A DNA stretch of 64,000 bases from Nemopilema nomurai. Its lineage: Eukaryota; Cnidaria; Scyphozoa; Rhizostomeae; Rhizostomatidae. Numbering within the stretch: position 1 is the stretch's first letter; each line of letters starts with the position of its first letter. The position numbers and the translations under genes are program-made. The stretch is from assembly GCA_003864495.1 (NCBI GenBank), contig ML133457.1, positions 992,001-1,056,000 on the forward strand, read 5' to 3'. A model generated the notes under the pieces. It did not search any database, had not been told where the DNA came from, and worked only from the letters and a program-made list of their open reading frames with translations. Shown in pieces: positions 39,479 to 51,400 of this stretch.

Positions 39479-42337
39479 ATGGTGTTGGATAGGATGAAGA
39501 TTAAAAAATACTTTTTGATTCTCGTGAGCATTTTATGTTCTCTGATGAAGATGAGCTCAGGTTGGTAAATGCTACCCCACTTAATAAAATGAAAACACAA
39601 TTCATTGTGTATTAAGGATTTATGCTGAAGTTAAAAACTACCTTACAATCCTGACTTTAAACTCACTCTGAATCAATTTAAATTCACTAGGAGCCAAGGT
39701 CATGGTTTTCGTACAATTTATCATTCATATTCACGGTAACCTTTGCATCGATTGATTTCAGTATCCCGTAGCATAAAATATCTTTTGATAGCTAAGTTTT
39801 TGTAATCGTTTGTGCTTTTCAACGTAAAGACTGTGCGCATAGGCTAATGAACCTCCAAAGAGAAAGGACACTACCTCAAAGAAAATAAAAATTTGGCTAC
39901 GAGCATTCATCAAGAGATTATAAATTATGCCATGTTTTCACTGAGTTACATGTTTTTACATACTAAGTTCTATCATCATTACACACGTCAATGACTTTTT
40001 GTCTTTAAATGCTTTGATAAAACTTTCTAAACTGTAAAAAAAGCTTTATGACATGTTTAATCATTGATGTTTTGTTGAGCATATTGAGAAGAAAACCATA
40101 CTAAGAAAGTATCAAGATCATCATAAACTTTGCAGAATAATTCTAATTTAGACTTCTAATGCTTGAACCTTGAAAAAAGTAAATTACTTTGGATACAGAA
40201 TTGCTGCTTTAGAAATTAAAAATTATGGGAGCATTTGGGCATGGTCCGATCAGGAATTTGCTTGGATGCAAAAAATTTTTACAACTCACTCTTTGAATAG
40301 ATAATGTTTTAATTCCACTCTTACGCCATAACGCAAAGTGAACTGCTACAGAGTAACGAATGTGGCCTCGTTAAAACATTGTACCAGTGTGCCTGAGTAC
40401 CAGATTTTCAAATATTCAAAGGCGCTATCAAATTTGATCTCGCATTGATTAAGCATTCAAACTGTTATGAGTGAAAACCTCTGAAACGTTGTCAACAGCC
40501 CCACAGAGCTTTATATAGTTTTATCTCGTACAATCAAAGAGACTGTCTGTTGAACTTATATGAAGAACTAAGGAACTGTTATTTACCCATTTGTTTAAAA
40601 GTAAGAAAGAAGATTGCAAACTTCTTTAATAAAAAGCTTGTATGTTATCTCAGAGTTTCTGCCTAATTATAGCTCTTTCCTGGTGTAAAAAACTATGCAG
40701 AATTAAAGACTCGCGAAGGCATATCTATCTTTCAAGTTGGGAGAGAAAGCTTATGTGACACACATAGATGAACAATGTATCGATTGGAAGACCGGCAGGT
40801 GATCTTACCAACACATTGCCCACGTGACAATGCTTGTGGTGAGTCGCAGTTGTGCCAACTTTTTTGTCAACCATTGGATATTCCAAAGTTTATAGGTAAA
40901 ATGTCTTCTACAAATTGCACCATTGGTCCCAGGGCGCCAAATTGTGACAGAATAAAGTGGCTTTTGCTAGCGCTTGATTGCACACTTATTATCCTAAATT
41001 ATTGTACTTAACCTAGGCCTGTTTATTTGCAGGTACAACTTCACCTGTTTGGATCAACGGATCCTTGCCCAGAAATACTGAGACTACCGCGAGATTGACT
41101 GGTTGTCAGCGCTTGGGTGACGACTGTTGTTTTCACCAATGGCCGATCTTCACAAGGAGGTGCAAGGACAATAGTTCCACATTCTACATATTCTTTCTTC
41201 GCAGATCTTTTTTCTGCGCGGCCTATTGTGCAGGTGGGATTCACAAGATATTTTCGAAGTTACTGTTCTCTTACTTAAGGCACCCTTCAAGGCCGTTCTA
41301 TTTAGACTGGCTGTTAGTGCATGTTACATCCACTTTCTTAATCGAAGGCCCTTGCCATTCTCATCTAGATACAATATTTCTACTTTGAAATGTCAGCTGA
41401 ATTTTTTGCAGCAATATAGGTATTTTTTTACTTTCCATTATAAGGGGCAAAGGCACTACACTCTTCTTAAGGCGTATGACCGCTCCATTCTCCTTTGCCT
41501 TGCTTTTTTGGCTCATGTGTTTGCTAGTGATGCAGCAATGGAAAGACTTTTGAAGAAGGAACAAATAATTGAAAATTATTCCTTTTAGGATAAAACATTT
41601 TTAGAATGAGCCATTTTTTTAAGAATATTTTTCCCAAAGTATTCTTAAGGCAGAAAGTATATGGCAGTGTAGAAAACTAAGCTTATAGCTTATGGATGCA
41701 AGTCAAAAGTAGCAAAAATACAGAAAAGGCGGAGACCATGAAATTCTGCCTTACAAATGTCCACATTTCTCTTTTGAAGTAAAACGCTTAAATAACATTT
41801 TCACTACTAAGATGCAGTCGATATATTCGCAACCTCAAACTGGAGACAAAGTTTGAAATGTCATAGACATTAAATCTAAGTAGGTTTTAATGCGTTTCCT
41901 CAAACTTCTTTAACAAAATATATTGGCACAGAAAAATAGAATATTTTCCTGACAGAAAGCAAGGAGCGCCTCTTTGTAACACAAGTAAGCAGCCTGTTTG
42001 TAATGATAAATTGCATTCACCTTTTGATCGCATTCATTTGATTTCTCTAGAGCCTGCGAAAGCAATTCCGTTACAAAGCACAACGAAAACAACATTATCA
42101 ACTGAACAAAACACAGGAACAAAAGCAACAACACAATTTACAGCCAACCCAAAGCATAAGCCCAGCTTTAAAGATACTATAAAAGATGTCGTCATTGTTC
42201 TCGGCTGTGTAATGGCGATTGGTGTTTTCATTGCTCTTGGTTATTTGATTGGAAAGAAGAAAAGCCTTATGAAAAATTCAGTTGGTTCTACCGTGGTGGA
42301 AAACAAAACATACCATGTGTACGACGAGTGCAGTTGA
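39479..42337 (+). CDS. Mini D8C-domain membrane protein, VWDE paralogue; exon 2 has an in-frame TGA
   Basis: Exons: 39479..39560, 40701..40838, 41033..41233, 42051..42337. All introns are phase 1, as in VWDE exons 1-4; total 708 bases. Exon 1 encodes a signal peptide (second Met: MKIKKYFLILVSILCSLMK). Exons 2-3 give one D8C domain: SLCDTHR, MYRLEDRQVILPTHCPRDNA, GTTSPVWINGSLP, GDDCCFHQWP, SFFCAAYCA. The last exon adds a Thr-rich stalk, a transmembrane helix (VVIVLGCVMAIGVFIALGYL) and a tail ending YDECS. TGA at 40769..40771 lies in frame in exon 2, where VWDE has Glu in RETWYRF, and the Trp codon there is ATG. So this is either a pseudogene, a gene that skips exon 2 (exon 1 to 3 keeps phase), or one with another exon 2 structure. 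The exon 2 acceptor is the least certain boundary. TTCCAG before the ATG suggests a 5' untranslated intron. Confidence 0.65.
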
Positions 42338-43473
42338 ATCAGTTGCCTTAACGATTGAGCCAAGTGAAATTTTCACTGTGACTGGGAAATACTCAAACAT
42401 TCAAGAGTTAATTGCATCTCTTGAAGGGAATAATACTGTCGGCCTTGTATAATAGTTTGTTTATACTTAAGGATAGACCTTTAAGAGTAACATATCGATT
42501 GCTATGTAACGATTGTTGAGGAGGAGAAGCAGCGAGAACTTGTACATTTAACTAATATGTTGGCGTAAACCTCCCCTAATACATAGTTTATAATTGCTCA
42601 TATGTTAGAGACCATTGTGTTGAAGATATTGTCAGGGTAAATAGGAACCTGCTTGCTCTCAAAGGGGCTTCGTATTATCTTTTTAACCCTTTCTTTGTCC
42701 GATTCTTGAGTGGAATTCTTCAGCATTTAGAAGCTTTTGGGACTGTATATTTACGCTGTCGCCTGTATTTTATTGAAGGAAATCTAAAGAAGTCACAAAA
42801 GAAACTCTGAAAAATGGCTTCAGTAGTGTGTTGATATCATTCCATCGAGTTTCCAGGAACACATGCTTCAATTTCGAATGCTCTGTGCCATAACTAACAT
42901 ATCGATTTCTTGGTATTCAAGATAGCAGGCAACAGCAGAACTATAGGTTTCGCGCGACATTAGCACTCTTGTCGCGACTTTAGCACCTTTTAAACATTAA
43001 AAGTGACAAAAGTGGTAAAAAATAGCCTCTTGCTATTCGAAAAACAAAAAAGGGTTACAAGAAAATTGCTTGATTGGAGCCTACTACTTCACCTTCTTAA
43101 ACTTTAACATTTCATTACAGTATAATTTAAATGATTACAAGTGATACGATAGTGCTAACATAAATGATTAAAACATTTAAAAGGAATATTTTACATAAAA
43201 TTGTCAGCAAGAAGAAATGAAATACTGAATTACTACATGTAGTGTAATATCTGTCAAGGCCAATTCTTTGTTTGCACATGTTTCTTGGCTAGGAGATCAG
43301 CATCAAAGAGGCAGATTATGTGATTCTTTACATTTTTACACATTCAGTTTTACTTGCAAAGCTCATTTGATTTCACTAGAGATGTTATGAGTTTACCTTA
43401 ACTTTTTTTTCTTGAAACATATACCATTCTTGCTAATATATTTTGTTAAAATAGCAATAACATAAGGATTCTA
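42338..43473. other. Intergenic between convergent D8C gene and VWDE pseudogene
   Basis: AT-rich sequence with no supported coding frame. Confidence 0.4.
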
Positions 43474-44692
43474 AGCAATAATGCTGAACACTTTTCTAAC
43501 ATTGCCATTCACCCATTCAGGAGTAAACATTGATTGTATTTGATAATAGGATAAATTGATTAAAATGGATTTCAAGTCAACGGCAGCGCTTAGAAAGGGG
43601 GAACTTACCACGGTGAGAGATAATTGTTAAAAAGGGAAAGGAACTTAAATAGAATTTAGCAACATGCATCTAAACTTTTTGCTAGGCAAGCCTTTCTCAC
43701 ATTGTATATTGTGCAAAATCGACAGAGAGTTCTTACCTCAAAGCGTCTGTTCTTAGTTTGAATTAGCTGGTAATCTCCAATTTGATAGTGGTGGTAACAC
43801 CTAAAACGAGAATAACAATGTAATACAGCAATCTAATGGATAAAGTTAACCCGATTGAAAAGAAGGTGCAATTTTGATAATTTTCTCATCAACATACAAG
43901 CTAGCTAAAGGCCTATACATAGAAGGGTGGCTCACCAACTGGAAGTAAGAGTCGTATTCAGAGAACGTAATTGGTAGACTTACTGAAAATCTTTAAATAT
44001 GAACTTGTGGATGTACTTGCGAATAAAAGGACATGGAGCCAAATGTTGTTAGGCGAGGATCGCCTCTAGAACTGCAAGTACCCCACTTCCTCTCATTCAT
44101 AACAACCTAAAATGAAGGAAACTTAAATGCGATTTCCGAATAATAGTCCGCGGGTTCTGTCGTATTTTACTCAGTAACCCAAATCTAATCAAATCAAATC
44201 AAAACCTAACTGGTAGTGTTTTAAATGGTAGGGAAAAGCAAATGGTCTAGAATGGTCAAAAAGAAGACAACTGACGTTTTTATACATCATGATGGTAGAG
44301 TCCTACGTGACAATATACATGACTTAAAGCTACTTTTTGCTGCAAGACAAGTAGGTTAAACACCTGAATACTAGAAATAACTAAGTGACTGTTCCAGCTA
44401 TCTTCCAGCATCCATTTGCTTTCGATGGAAAGACGAATGTAGTTACTGTCAGTAGGCCTGTTAACCATATCCTGAGACAGCGACAAGGCGATATCTTCTT
44501 TTGCGGGATCGTGTTTGGCAACATTTGCAAGAAGCATGTCTCTCTTGTTAATCCTCTGTGCTGGTCTTGGTTTATCCTGACCAAAAGCATGCAATGCAAT
44601 GGTCTAGGCTTGCACGAAATTGGTATTGTCGACTCGACAGGTACGGCAACATAATCTCCACCTTCGTTCAGATGGACTGTATGGTTGATTGC
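43474..44692 (-). pseudogene. Degenerate copy of VWDE exons 7, 8 and 9 plus an intron-13 fragment
   Basis: Exon 7 copy: 44364..44692 (329 bases against 327). Exon 8 copy: 44033..44106 (74 bases, identical length). Exon 9 copy: 43737..43800 (64 bases, identical length). Shared residues include ESTIPI-C in exon 7, KWGTCSSRGDPRLTTFGS in exon 8 (parent [18 protein letters not shown]) and [15 protein letters not shown] in exon 9. The exon 7 copy changes frame near 44480, so it cannot be read through. The exon 8 donor is GTCCTT instead of GTAAGT. To the left, 43474..43600 matches intron 13 of the full gene (about 25555..25690), so exons 10-13 have been deleted. This is a decayed tandem copy of the vWD part of VWDE; exons 8 and 9 remain open. 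Confidence 0.8.
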
Positions 44693-45154
44693 CTAAAAGA
44701 AATCTCACCTGTTTTTAATGAGACGAATTATCTTGTGGAAACCTGCAATGCTTTTAACATGATCAATGTGATGATTCTAATGTTCAAAATTGCCATCTTC
44801 TTGATAGGTTTAGAGTGATGTATCTTTCTTGCTTGTCATTTATAAGCAACGTGGTGTATAGAAACATTGTGATGTTCGAATGCGATATTTCCTGACTATG
44901 TCGACACAGAAAAGTATGACAGACACGAAGAATGTATTTGACCACTCGTGACCACTTTTTATATAGTGTGCTTTTCAAATGTTTGGTTACATGCTGTAGT
45001 CCAATCTTTTTTGTAGCCAAGATATGATAACGATTACAGTGTAGCCATGCACATGCAGATGAAATAACTGACAGCATAGTTCTAACCCACATTAGGCGCA
45101 ACAGTTGTAGCTTAGAGACACCACGATAATTTAAATGTTTACTCAAGGACATTA
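44693..45154. other. Flank of the VWDE pseudogene, nothing recognised
   Basis: No counterpart of VWDE exon 6 was found here. The minus-strand frame at 44784..45194 lacks any family signal. Confidence 0.4.
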
Positions 45155-45204
45155 ATGACACGATAATGACACGATAATGACACGATAATGACACGATAAT
45201 GACA
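45155..45204. repeat. 11-bp tandem repeat
   Basis: Four complete units of ATGACACGATA and a partial fifth, without mismatches. Confidence 0.9.
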
Positions 45205-46919
45205 TCAAGTAAAACTGTCAGGTTCTATACACAACAGGTTCTATACTGTCAGGTATCTCTACACCACGATCATACACAATTCTGCTTAAACGTCTTTGAG
45301 CATGTTAGAAAGCAAGGTATATGTAGAAGAGATAATGATAACACTCATATATTCAAAGGCTTCGCTTTGTGCATTTTTTAAGCCAGAAAATTCTGAATTG
45401 CAATGTGTAACTACTGTTGCTTGAAGTCATGTTTACAAGAGTTATTCAGAAGCTGTGTAACACTTGTAGGATCTTGCATGGATAATAGTAAAGATGTGGG
45501 ATCTCTTATGAATTAGCTGTCAAAACCGTGATGAAAGCTTTGTTCAACTAGAGCACAACTACAGAATAGATTTGCTGGGACTAATTGGGTCAAAATATCA
45601 GACTGCTCTTTGTTTAAAAAGTAACTAGATAGTTTTGTACATTCCACATTTAAACAGTCAAAGATCTCAGCGATATCATGTTTTATGACGTATCTCTTTT
45701 CAAACGCAATGAAGCGAGAAGTTTGACCAAAAACTATTCATCTTTCACTTCTCCTATTAAAAAAAAGGTTGGCTCATTGCTATCATTTTAAGCCATTACC
45801 CAATAATGAATATTTTGCAGTTGGCTCATCAATGAAGTAATTGCTACAATCAATTACGATAAGCTTTTTGAAATAACAGCTGTTTGTACCAAGTACCATT
45901 AACTCTATTCAAGTGAATGCACCACCATGGACAAGAGTGCTATAAATAAGATGTGCCTAACGTATATCGTTGATTTGATAAAGGGAACTATTTTGGAAGC
46001 CAGTATTCAAAGGACATCTCATTCCTCATTCTTTATATTTTTCGATCAATAAGCTCCACGTTTTAAGGCAATGAACTTCAATTTCTAGAAATCTATAGAA
46101 TTTGGATCCAAAATCTCCATTTTGCTCCTGATTTTGCTTGTCCAAGTCCTAGATTATTCTTCTCGCAGCTTAGTCAAGATGACTGCCAATTGAATGCTAT
46201 ACGTGTTTATTATCAGCTCTTTCGTTGTGGCTCAAGGCTGGCAATAGTCTAACAAAACTCCCCATTGGTAACTTAGATGACTGAAACGCGACCCTCTGCA
46301 ATAAAATCTGAAAGCGCAGGTCCGATACCTGAAACTTTACCTCTGCACACAAGAAAAGAACCCACAAACCACGAAAACCTAGGGCAAATGCCAATTCACT
46401 TCCTTGTTCGTGATCCCGATTGAAGGCTGGTAAATAAACCATCTATGTACATTGTCCACCTTCTACTGAATTTGACCACTATTCCACTATTCTACGTGGT
46501 CCTTAAGTGGGATCTTGCATTTTGAAAATACTACGTTTTACAAATGTAAGATATTCAACACCCTGTGAATTTGCAAAGGGGGCTATTGCAACCCCAAGGG
46601 TGATAGTTTAGAATATTTTAGGCACCCAGAAATTTTCAGGAGAGATATGATTTTCAATTTTCAGATGAATCGCAGGAAAGCAAGACAGCATTGGGCGTCC
46701 CAAGAATTGAAATCCAAGTGATATATGAAATTTAGTGCCCATAACCTATTCATGTATTAACCTATTCATAACAACACAGCATCTGCTGTTACAAAGTGTT
46801 ATGTTTCGAATCATCGTATCATGTGGAATTTTTGCTACGAATATGAGCAAGCAGATTGATTAGCGTGAAATAAAAAGTTGCCTGCTTGGTTTTTAACATG
46901 ATTTTTGCATATGCACCAG
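45205..46919. other. Intergenic, nothing recognised
   Basis: No supported gene or repeat on either strand. Confidence 0.4.
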
Positions 46920-47356
46920 AGTATGCAAGCGTCGGAAAAAACACAAAGTTCTTTTTCGGATAGCAAAGTGGAGAGCAAAGAAGAGGACATATTTAAAGAA
47001 TACACGTAAGGAGAGTTTGTATACTACTATAAAACGGAATGAAAGAAAAGTCCCTCAGTGTTTTCTAACAGATCCCTAACCGAAGTTATGACGCCCGCCT
47101 TTTAAAAAGCACTGCGGATCTTACCCTGTGAAGGCGCAGGCGTATCCCTGTGTAACTGGAAGACGTGCGAATTTGTAGCAGCCTGTGGCCATGTTGGATT
47201 TTAGTCTGGGAAATTATTCCGAACTGAATCCAGCTACAGTTTATTGAAAATCCCATCTGCAATTCGCCCTTTTATTTTGTGAGTTTTCTATGTTGTTTAT
47301 TTTACTTATTTTCTAGTGTCGTCAGATTTAAACACCTTTCCTTATTTTGGAAGTCG
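46920..47356 (+). other. Two possible upstream exons of the first zinc-finger gene
   Basis: Candidate exon 46920..47005 follows an acceptor (TGCACCAG), is open from ATG at 46923 (MQASEKTQSSFSDSKVESKE) and ends at AC|GTAAGG in phase 2. Candidate exon 47317..47356 follows a strong acceptor (TACTTATTTTCTAG), reads VVRFKHLSLFWKS and ends at TCG|GTAAGT in phase 0. It could join in phase 0 to TTAG|GAA ATG at 48406, extending the first zinc-finger protein by about 40 residues. The pieces fit by phase and splice signal only; that last acceptor lacks a pyrimidine tract. Confidence 0.35.
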
Positions 47357-48408
47357 GTAAGTTTACCTGTAACGAGATAGGGCAACCATCTTGGTATCCT
47401 TACGTTCGTGGAAATTCGCATACGCAGGTTGTTTATCATAAATCGGTTGGTTTCATCCGCAACCATGGTTGTTACTTTAGTTTTTGTCCAAAGCTCTCCC
47501 CATCTTAAAGAATTACTAAATGGAGAACTGGCTCACGGATTTGCAGTTTTGCTTTGTCAACGTGTTCAGTTTTCCATTTTTATTCGCTGATATCTACCAC
47601 TGTATTGAAAAATCCAACCTTTAGCTCGTCATTTCGGAAGAAGTTATATAAAATATAGGACCAGTATTATATTTTATGCAACCAAAGCATAGCATTTCCT
47701 TCAGTAATACAGAGGAAAGCAAAACTAAACACCTCTTTCAGGCCAGATTTAGGAGACTGAAAGCAAAAACTGTTTCCACGCATTTACAAACAGCTATATC
47801 TCTTGTGCTTCATATATGTATGTTTATAATGAAAACTGCATAGGTGCGGCAGAATTTGCCCGTCGAAAAAAAATCTTTTTATTCACAAAAATTCAGATTA
47901 TAATGAAAAATTTGAAGGCACAACTAATAGCCCAATTTAATTTGTAATTATGATGGTAAATGATCTATGATATAGGTATAAAAAGACAGTAATTGAGCAA
48001 AAACATAGAAACCATGGTTTTAAAAACATTCTATACAATTTGCCTAAAAATTCATCCTTGCCTTTAAGTTTTCTGATAAACAATTTTGAGCAAACTGTAT
48101 TTTAACCTGTTTAAAAGGATTTTAGAGTAAGAATGTTATTAGTTTGTTATATCATCTTGATGTAAAGTTTTCTTTTGAGAATTATATTTGTTCCTGGCAA
48201 GAAACTAGAAATGAATAATGATCTTTGATTTAAGACTGATTAAGCTTCAAATCACACTTTTCTTTCTTGGCCTGGGAATGTGCTTATAGGTATTGACTTG
48301 CATTTAGATTTTATACTTGTCAACCTGCAGCTCCTATTGCAATCTAAAGCCATAACATTTTATGTCATATTTGTCGCTGTTTCTGACCAGTGCATTGAAA
48401 ATTAGGAA
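47357..48408. other. Non-coding region before the first zinc-finger start codon
   Basis: Probably intron or 5' flank. The frame 47408..47590 has no splice-consistent connection to its neighbours. Confidence 0.35.
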
Positions 48409-51400
48409 ATGTCTTTAATGACAACAAGAGCACGCTCCTTGGAGCGACAGGCCAGTATGATGTCTGATGGAGGCAGGCGAATGTTCACCACAAGTGACTC
48501 TATTGACAGCATTGTTGCTGAACTTCTTAGTGGGGACAAGTCATCAGCCAGCAGCCAAGTGGCAGGTCCTCCCAAAACCAGCCAAGGTCAGAAGTTCTTC
48601 TAATTATCTTTTTTGTTGAAAACTATCCTAAGTATATCTTTATAGCCAACATTTGTGTTGTTTTCTATATCTTTCATTCCATTGGAGAAATCGTGTGGCC
48701 CAAATTGGATGAAATTTGTTTTGCCACAGCTCAATATTTCCTTGTTTCTATTTTCTCTTTATGTAAAAGATCTCTTTTTATATGAACAATGTGCATAGTT
48801 GAATGATTTTTTTCATTAATCTTCTCTTGCAGAGGAAAACATTTTGTACGAGGCTGTAGATTCGAGACCACAAATCGTATGTCAGAATGCTGATGATGTT
48901 AGCTGTGAGAACTGCAAACCTTATTTCTCATTGCTCAAGAGCTTCATTCTTCACTTGGACACTTCCCATAAAAACAAGTCATCAAGGTACAACTGCGAAC
49001 TTTGCACTGTGGAGTTTGACAGCGCCCTGACACTAGCAATGCACTCGCTCTTGCATGTTGCTGGAAAAAGCATACCACGTGATGGAGGGGAAAGCAACTG
49101 TTCTCTTTCAGTACCGCCAGAAGATTGTACCTCTTTGGGAACTTCAGCCGCCAGTGAGCAATTCACAAGTACAAGTGAAGGGGATCAGACTGCTAGAAAC
49201 TCACTAATTGCTAATGTCTTTGAGGATGTTTCAGTTCAACCCAAAGCTGGTATGTTCCTTCTTGAAGCTGATACTTAATCTACTCTTAGGTCCCTAATAA
49301 TCAAAGGGGGTCAAATTAAGCTGGGGGGGGTAAAAAGATGAGGAAAGTAGTGGGGCGAGCTCAGTTAGGAATAGAACAAGATGGAGGTTTCTAATAAGAA
49401 AGAGCAAGGAATTGGGAACAGACAAGGAATTAGTAGTGATAATGGTCCTTAAAAGAGCAGCAGGGGGTTTGGAAAACAATTGGAAAATTAATAATTGCTT
49501 ACTAGACAACTAAGAGTATTTAACAAAGGTATGTTAATTTTTGTCTGCTTTACAACAGGAAATATTTTAGTGTATTTCAAGTGAAAAGCATCCAATTTGC
49601 TCTTTATGTTTCGCGGGAAAGCTTTCTGAAGTACTGTTTTAGAGGATCTTTACTTGGATGTCGTATTTTTTATTTTGTCCTGGGGCAGGCAGCCTGTGGT
49701 CATCAGACTATAATCTAAGGCTCTCTTGATAGGTCGGATGCTGCTATTTGTAGTTATTATTCTAGAAGTCAAAGCTAAGGCTATTCTGGTAAGGTTCTTT
49801 CCTACTTTTCTTGGCAATGCAAGGAGATAGCGAAGTGAGTTGAAGTTTAACACAAATAATGCAAAGGAATAATTTATTTCTTCGGAAATCTCTTTGTAAA
49901 GCCGTTTGCTATTTTTCATCACTTGGAAGGGATAGCATCACAGAATCAGGAGGGTGTCCTGACTCAATCTCTTTCTTTCACAGCACCAGAGAACGTTGGC
50001 CCATTCACCCGACAAACACGAAGACGAGGTAGACTTGAGAGAAGTGTAGCCCAGGAAACTGTGGTCGAGTCACCAACAGAATCGATTGAGAAGATAAGCA
50101 GCCAAATAGTGACGTCACAAAAGGATGAGGTGGCTCAAAGCCAGCCTCAGTACGTGAGCCTCAGCTCCAGTTTGGCTGCTTGTGCGGCCAGCCTCCTTCC
50201 TGCCCTGCAAGAGAGGCTAAATCAGGTTTCTCAGCCTCAGGCTGATATGACCCCACAATATGACGTCATTAGGTATGCCTTGCGTCATGTCCAGGACAGA
50301 TTTAGGACTTTGATAATTTCGTAGATTTGCGTGATATTTCAAATTATGTCTTCCAAAATTGATAAATTATATCCCCAGTTCGGATAAAAAATGCCACTCT
50401 CTACACAATTGTGACAAGTTTATGGTTTCATTAGATGAACAAGTGCTTTGTGGTACAAAACTTCACAATTGCTAGAAAAAGCGCTTTTTCGCATACTTAA
50501 AAGTTCTTTTTTCGTCCGACGCTCCTCAGGGTATGCAAACGTTGGAAGATAACCAAAAACTGACCGAATAAATAGCCAGATGCGGATCGAAAACACTAGA
50601 GGGTGATAAGCAGAACGCGTAATTTGTTATAATTGGATTTCATTATAGCCTATTATTATTATTATAATTTATAGGATTTCTTGAAAACTGGGCTTTCTTC
50701 TCACATTATTTCGCGTCGTTCTGCACTGTTGTTTACAAATCCAGAGATGGATTTATTATCGTAGCTCTCTAACTTAGCTTTAGAAAATTCAAAGCTTTTC
50801 ATTAGAAAGCAAATATTGGCTAGAATGCCATATCTGAAGTGCAAGTGAGACTATAAATAACTATAACAACTTGCTATCATGTCGAACGACACACAATAAG
50901 TACTCGTAATAGATTATCATGTCATGTTTCCATTTTGACTAGGCATCGATCTTGGTTGAAATTGACTAAAATAGGATGGTAGGATTGCTTAATGAAAGAG
51001 AGGCTCTTCGCTCATTAGGAGGCTCTTTTATTATGTCATGTTTGCTTTTCTCGTATGCTTTGTACATGAAGGCTATCTTTTTTAGACCAAGAGAGTCCAT
51101 CAATGCCTCGGTCCCAAATAACGAGGGGATTAAAAGGGGTGTACAATTCGGAGGCGAAGGCAGGAAAGCATATGAAGAGACTTCAAAGGAGCCGATTATT
51201 GAGCCCCCAACTACTATTGACCTGACGGCTGTGCCCCCAGAATGTGGTTCTCAGGTTGAGATCACACAAGAGGATCATGACGCTGACCACCACAGGGAAG
51301 TGCATATTTCTGGCTCACCACAACTTTTGAAGGCGAAGTAAGTAGTCTTAGTTCACAGATAAGATGAGGGCTATTTATATACTTGTTTTCTGAGTACGAA

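Noticed and set aside
40769..40771. TGA read as selenocysteine
   Set aside because: The aligned residue in VWDE is Glu, not Cys, and I saw no basis for a SECIS element; decay or splicing is simpler.
41226..41588. 120-residue plus-strand frame
   Set aside because: It starts at the end of D8C exon 3 in another frame and runs through an intron with no family signal.
44784..45194. 136-residue minus-strand frame
   Set aside because: Its start is made of the 11-bp tandem repeat and the rest is unrecognised.
47408..47590. Frame containing GELAHGFAVLL, considered as an aquaporin fragment
   Set aside because: The resemblance is a few residues only; no NPA motif or partner exon is present.
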